In this document: one piece after another, positions 11,289-11,991 of the stretch
How the letters are laid out: each line of letters starts with the position of its first letter
Position numbering within the stretch: the first letter of the stretch is position 1
Source: Chloroflexota bacterium
Lineage (GTDB): Bacteria > Chloroflexota > Anaerolineae > J102
Length of the DNA stretch: 11,991 nt
Direction of reading: 5' to 3'
NCBI GenBank assembly: GCA_003353825.1
Contig: PIVW01000144.1
Span: 1-11,991 of the forward strand
The notes under the pieces: generated by a model
Seen by the model: the letters and a program-made list of their open reading frames with translations, nothing else
Database searches by the model: none
What the model was told of the DNA's origin: nothing
Program-made: the position numbers and the translations under genes

Positions 11289-11991
11289 ATGTCCATCATC
11301 GTAACCGGCTCTATCGCCTGGGATTATCTAATGCATTTCCCCGGCTATTTCAAAGACAGCATCCTGCCCGAGCAGATCGGTAATCTTTCTGTCAGTTTCC
11401 TGGTCGATTCCAAAGAACGGCATCGTGGTGGTTGCGCGCCTAACATCGCTTACAATCTGGCGCTATTGGGTCTCCGCCCCAAACTCATGGGCGCAGCCGG
11501 GCATGACTTTGCAGACTACCAAAGCTGGCTCGACGAGGCAGGTGTCGACACTTCGTTGACAAGCGTTTACGAGGATGAATTCACCGCCACATTTACGGTC
11601 ATTACAGACAAAGACAATAATCAGATCGCCAGTTTTCATACCGGGGCGATGGCTCGCGCCAGAGAACTCAGTTTCCGCTCTCTTGACCACGATGACGTCG
11701 ACTGGGTGATTGTTTCACCGAATGATCCAGCGGCCATGGTCAAACATGCACAAGAATGCCGTGATTTGGGGATAAGATTCATCTATGACCCCAGCCAACA
11801 GCTTGCCCGTATCGATGGCGACGAATTTATGCAGAGCATCAAAGGTGCAGCCATCCTCACAGTGAATGACTATGAGTTGGAGATGGCCAAGAAGCTATCG
11901 GGATTAGACCAAGCTGGTCTGCTAGAACATGTAGGCGCGCTGGTGGTGACCAGGGGAGCTGAGGGGGCCAGCGTTTATACACAGAACGACG
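11289..11991 (+). CDS. PfkB-family sugar/nucleoside kinase, adenosine-kinase-like (partial)
   Basis: The frame begins at ATG 11289 and is still open at the window edge, giving 234 residues of an expected ~300-320. The N-terminus MSIIVTGSIAWDYLMHFPG has the substrate-binding Asp12. RGGCAPNIAYNLALLG (46-61) is the PfkB signature-1 region. SPNDPAAM (143-150) and VNDYELEMA (192-200) match the nucleoside-kinase pattern, and VVTRGAEGA (219-227) precedes the catalytic GAGD motif, which lies beyond the edge. Family members phosphorylate ribokinase-type sugars or adenosine with ATP. Adenosine kinase would fit a SAM-responsive operon by removing adenosine formed from S-adenosylhomocysteine, but this is inference. 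It lies 23 bp after the HAD gene and is probably co-transcribed. Confidence 0.88.
   Translation, partial: MSIIVTGSIAWDYLMHFPGYFKDSILPEQIGNLSVSFLVDSKERHRGGCAPNIAYNLALLGLRPKLMGAAGHDFADYQSWLDEAGVDTSLTSVYEDEFTATFTVITDKDNNQIASFHTGAMARARELSFRSLDHDDVDWVIVSPNDPAAMVKHAQECRDLGIRFIYDPSQQLARIDGDEFMQSIKGAAILTVNDYELEMAKKLSGLDQAGLLEHVGALVVTRGAEGASVYTQND

Noticed and set aside
1..11991. CRISPR array, tRNA, rRNA or replication origin
   Set aside because: No regularly spaced identical repeats of CRISPR size, no cloverleaf and no conserved rRNA or DnaA-box cluster was seen.

Overview
The window most resembles a chromosomal stretch from a mid-GC bacterium, probably Chloroflexota (Anaerolineae/Caldilineae-like). 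This is an inference from gene style: an exonuclease-DinG fusion, an EF-P with arginine at the loop tip, a SAM-I riboswitch in front of mtnA, a DUF4160/DUF2442 pair, and A/C/T-rich intergenic repeats. No rRNA, tRNA or CRISPR array was seen. Promoters are ordinary sigma-70 type, and several match TTGACA/TATAAT closely.

Layout. Positions 1-617 hold no convincing gene but contain a nested hairpin (14-77), a 53-bp imperfect palindrome (139-191) and three ~25-bp-spaced repeats like an IS21-type element end (222-284). Positions 618-2090 (minus) encode a 14-TM DHA2-type MFS drug exporter. Positions 2091-2998 are mostly decayed sequence: a frameshifted DksA/TraR-like remnant on the minus strand, short tandem repeats, and a strong plus-strand promoter. 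That promoter drives a His-rich 90-codon ORF (2999-3271) that looks like the severed N-terminus of a class I methyltransferase. Next comes a minus-strand pair: an extended SDR epimerase/dehydratase (3829-4827) followed by a stand-alone molybdopterin-binding domain protein (3316-3789).

Divergent from the SDR gene is a 968-aa DnaQ-type exonuclease/DinG helicase fusion (5027-7933) that keeps four cysteines suited to an iron-sulfur cluster. Right after its stop codon lie the promoter and a terminator-like hairpin of efp (8019-8576, TTG start). EF-P carries Arg32 where many homologues have a modified lysine. Then follows a DUF4160/DUF2442 pair, toxin-antitoxin-like in organisation, whose DUF4160 member is broken by a single extra T in a T5 run.

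The right part is a SAM-regulated unit: a consensus promoter (9170-9198), a SAM-I riboswitch (9236-9398), an intrinsic terminator (9421-9448), mtnA (9471-10550), a HAD phosphatase (10630-11265) and a PfkB/adenosine-kinase-like sugar kinase that runs off the window end (11289-11991). The likely theme is recycling of by-products of SAM use (methylthioribose-1-phosphate, possibly adenosine), switched off when SAM is high. No wholly new system is evident. The most interesting points are the Arg32 EF-P, the frameshifted DUF4160, the mtnA-HAD-PfkB riboswitch operon, and the unexplained symmetric elements at the left edge.
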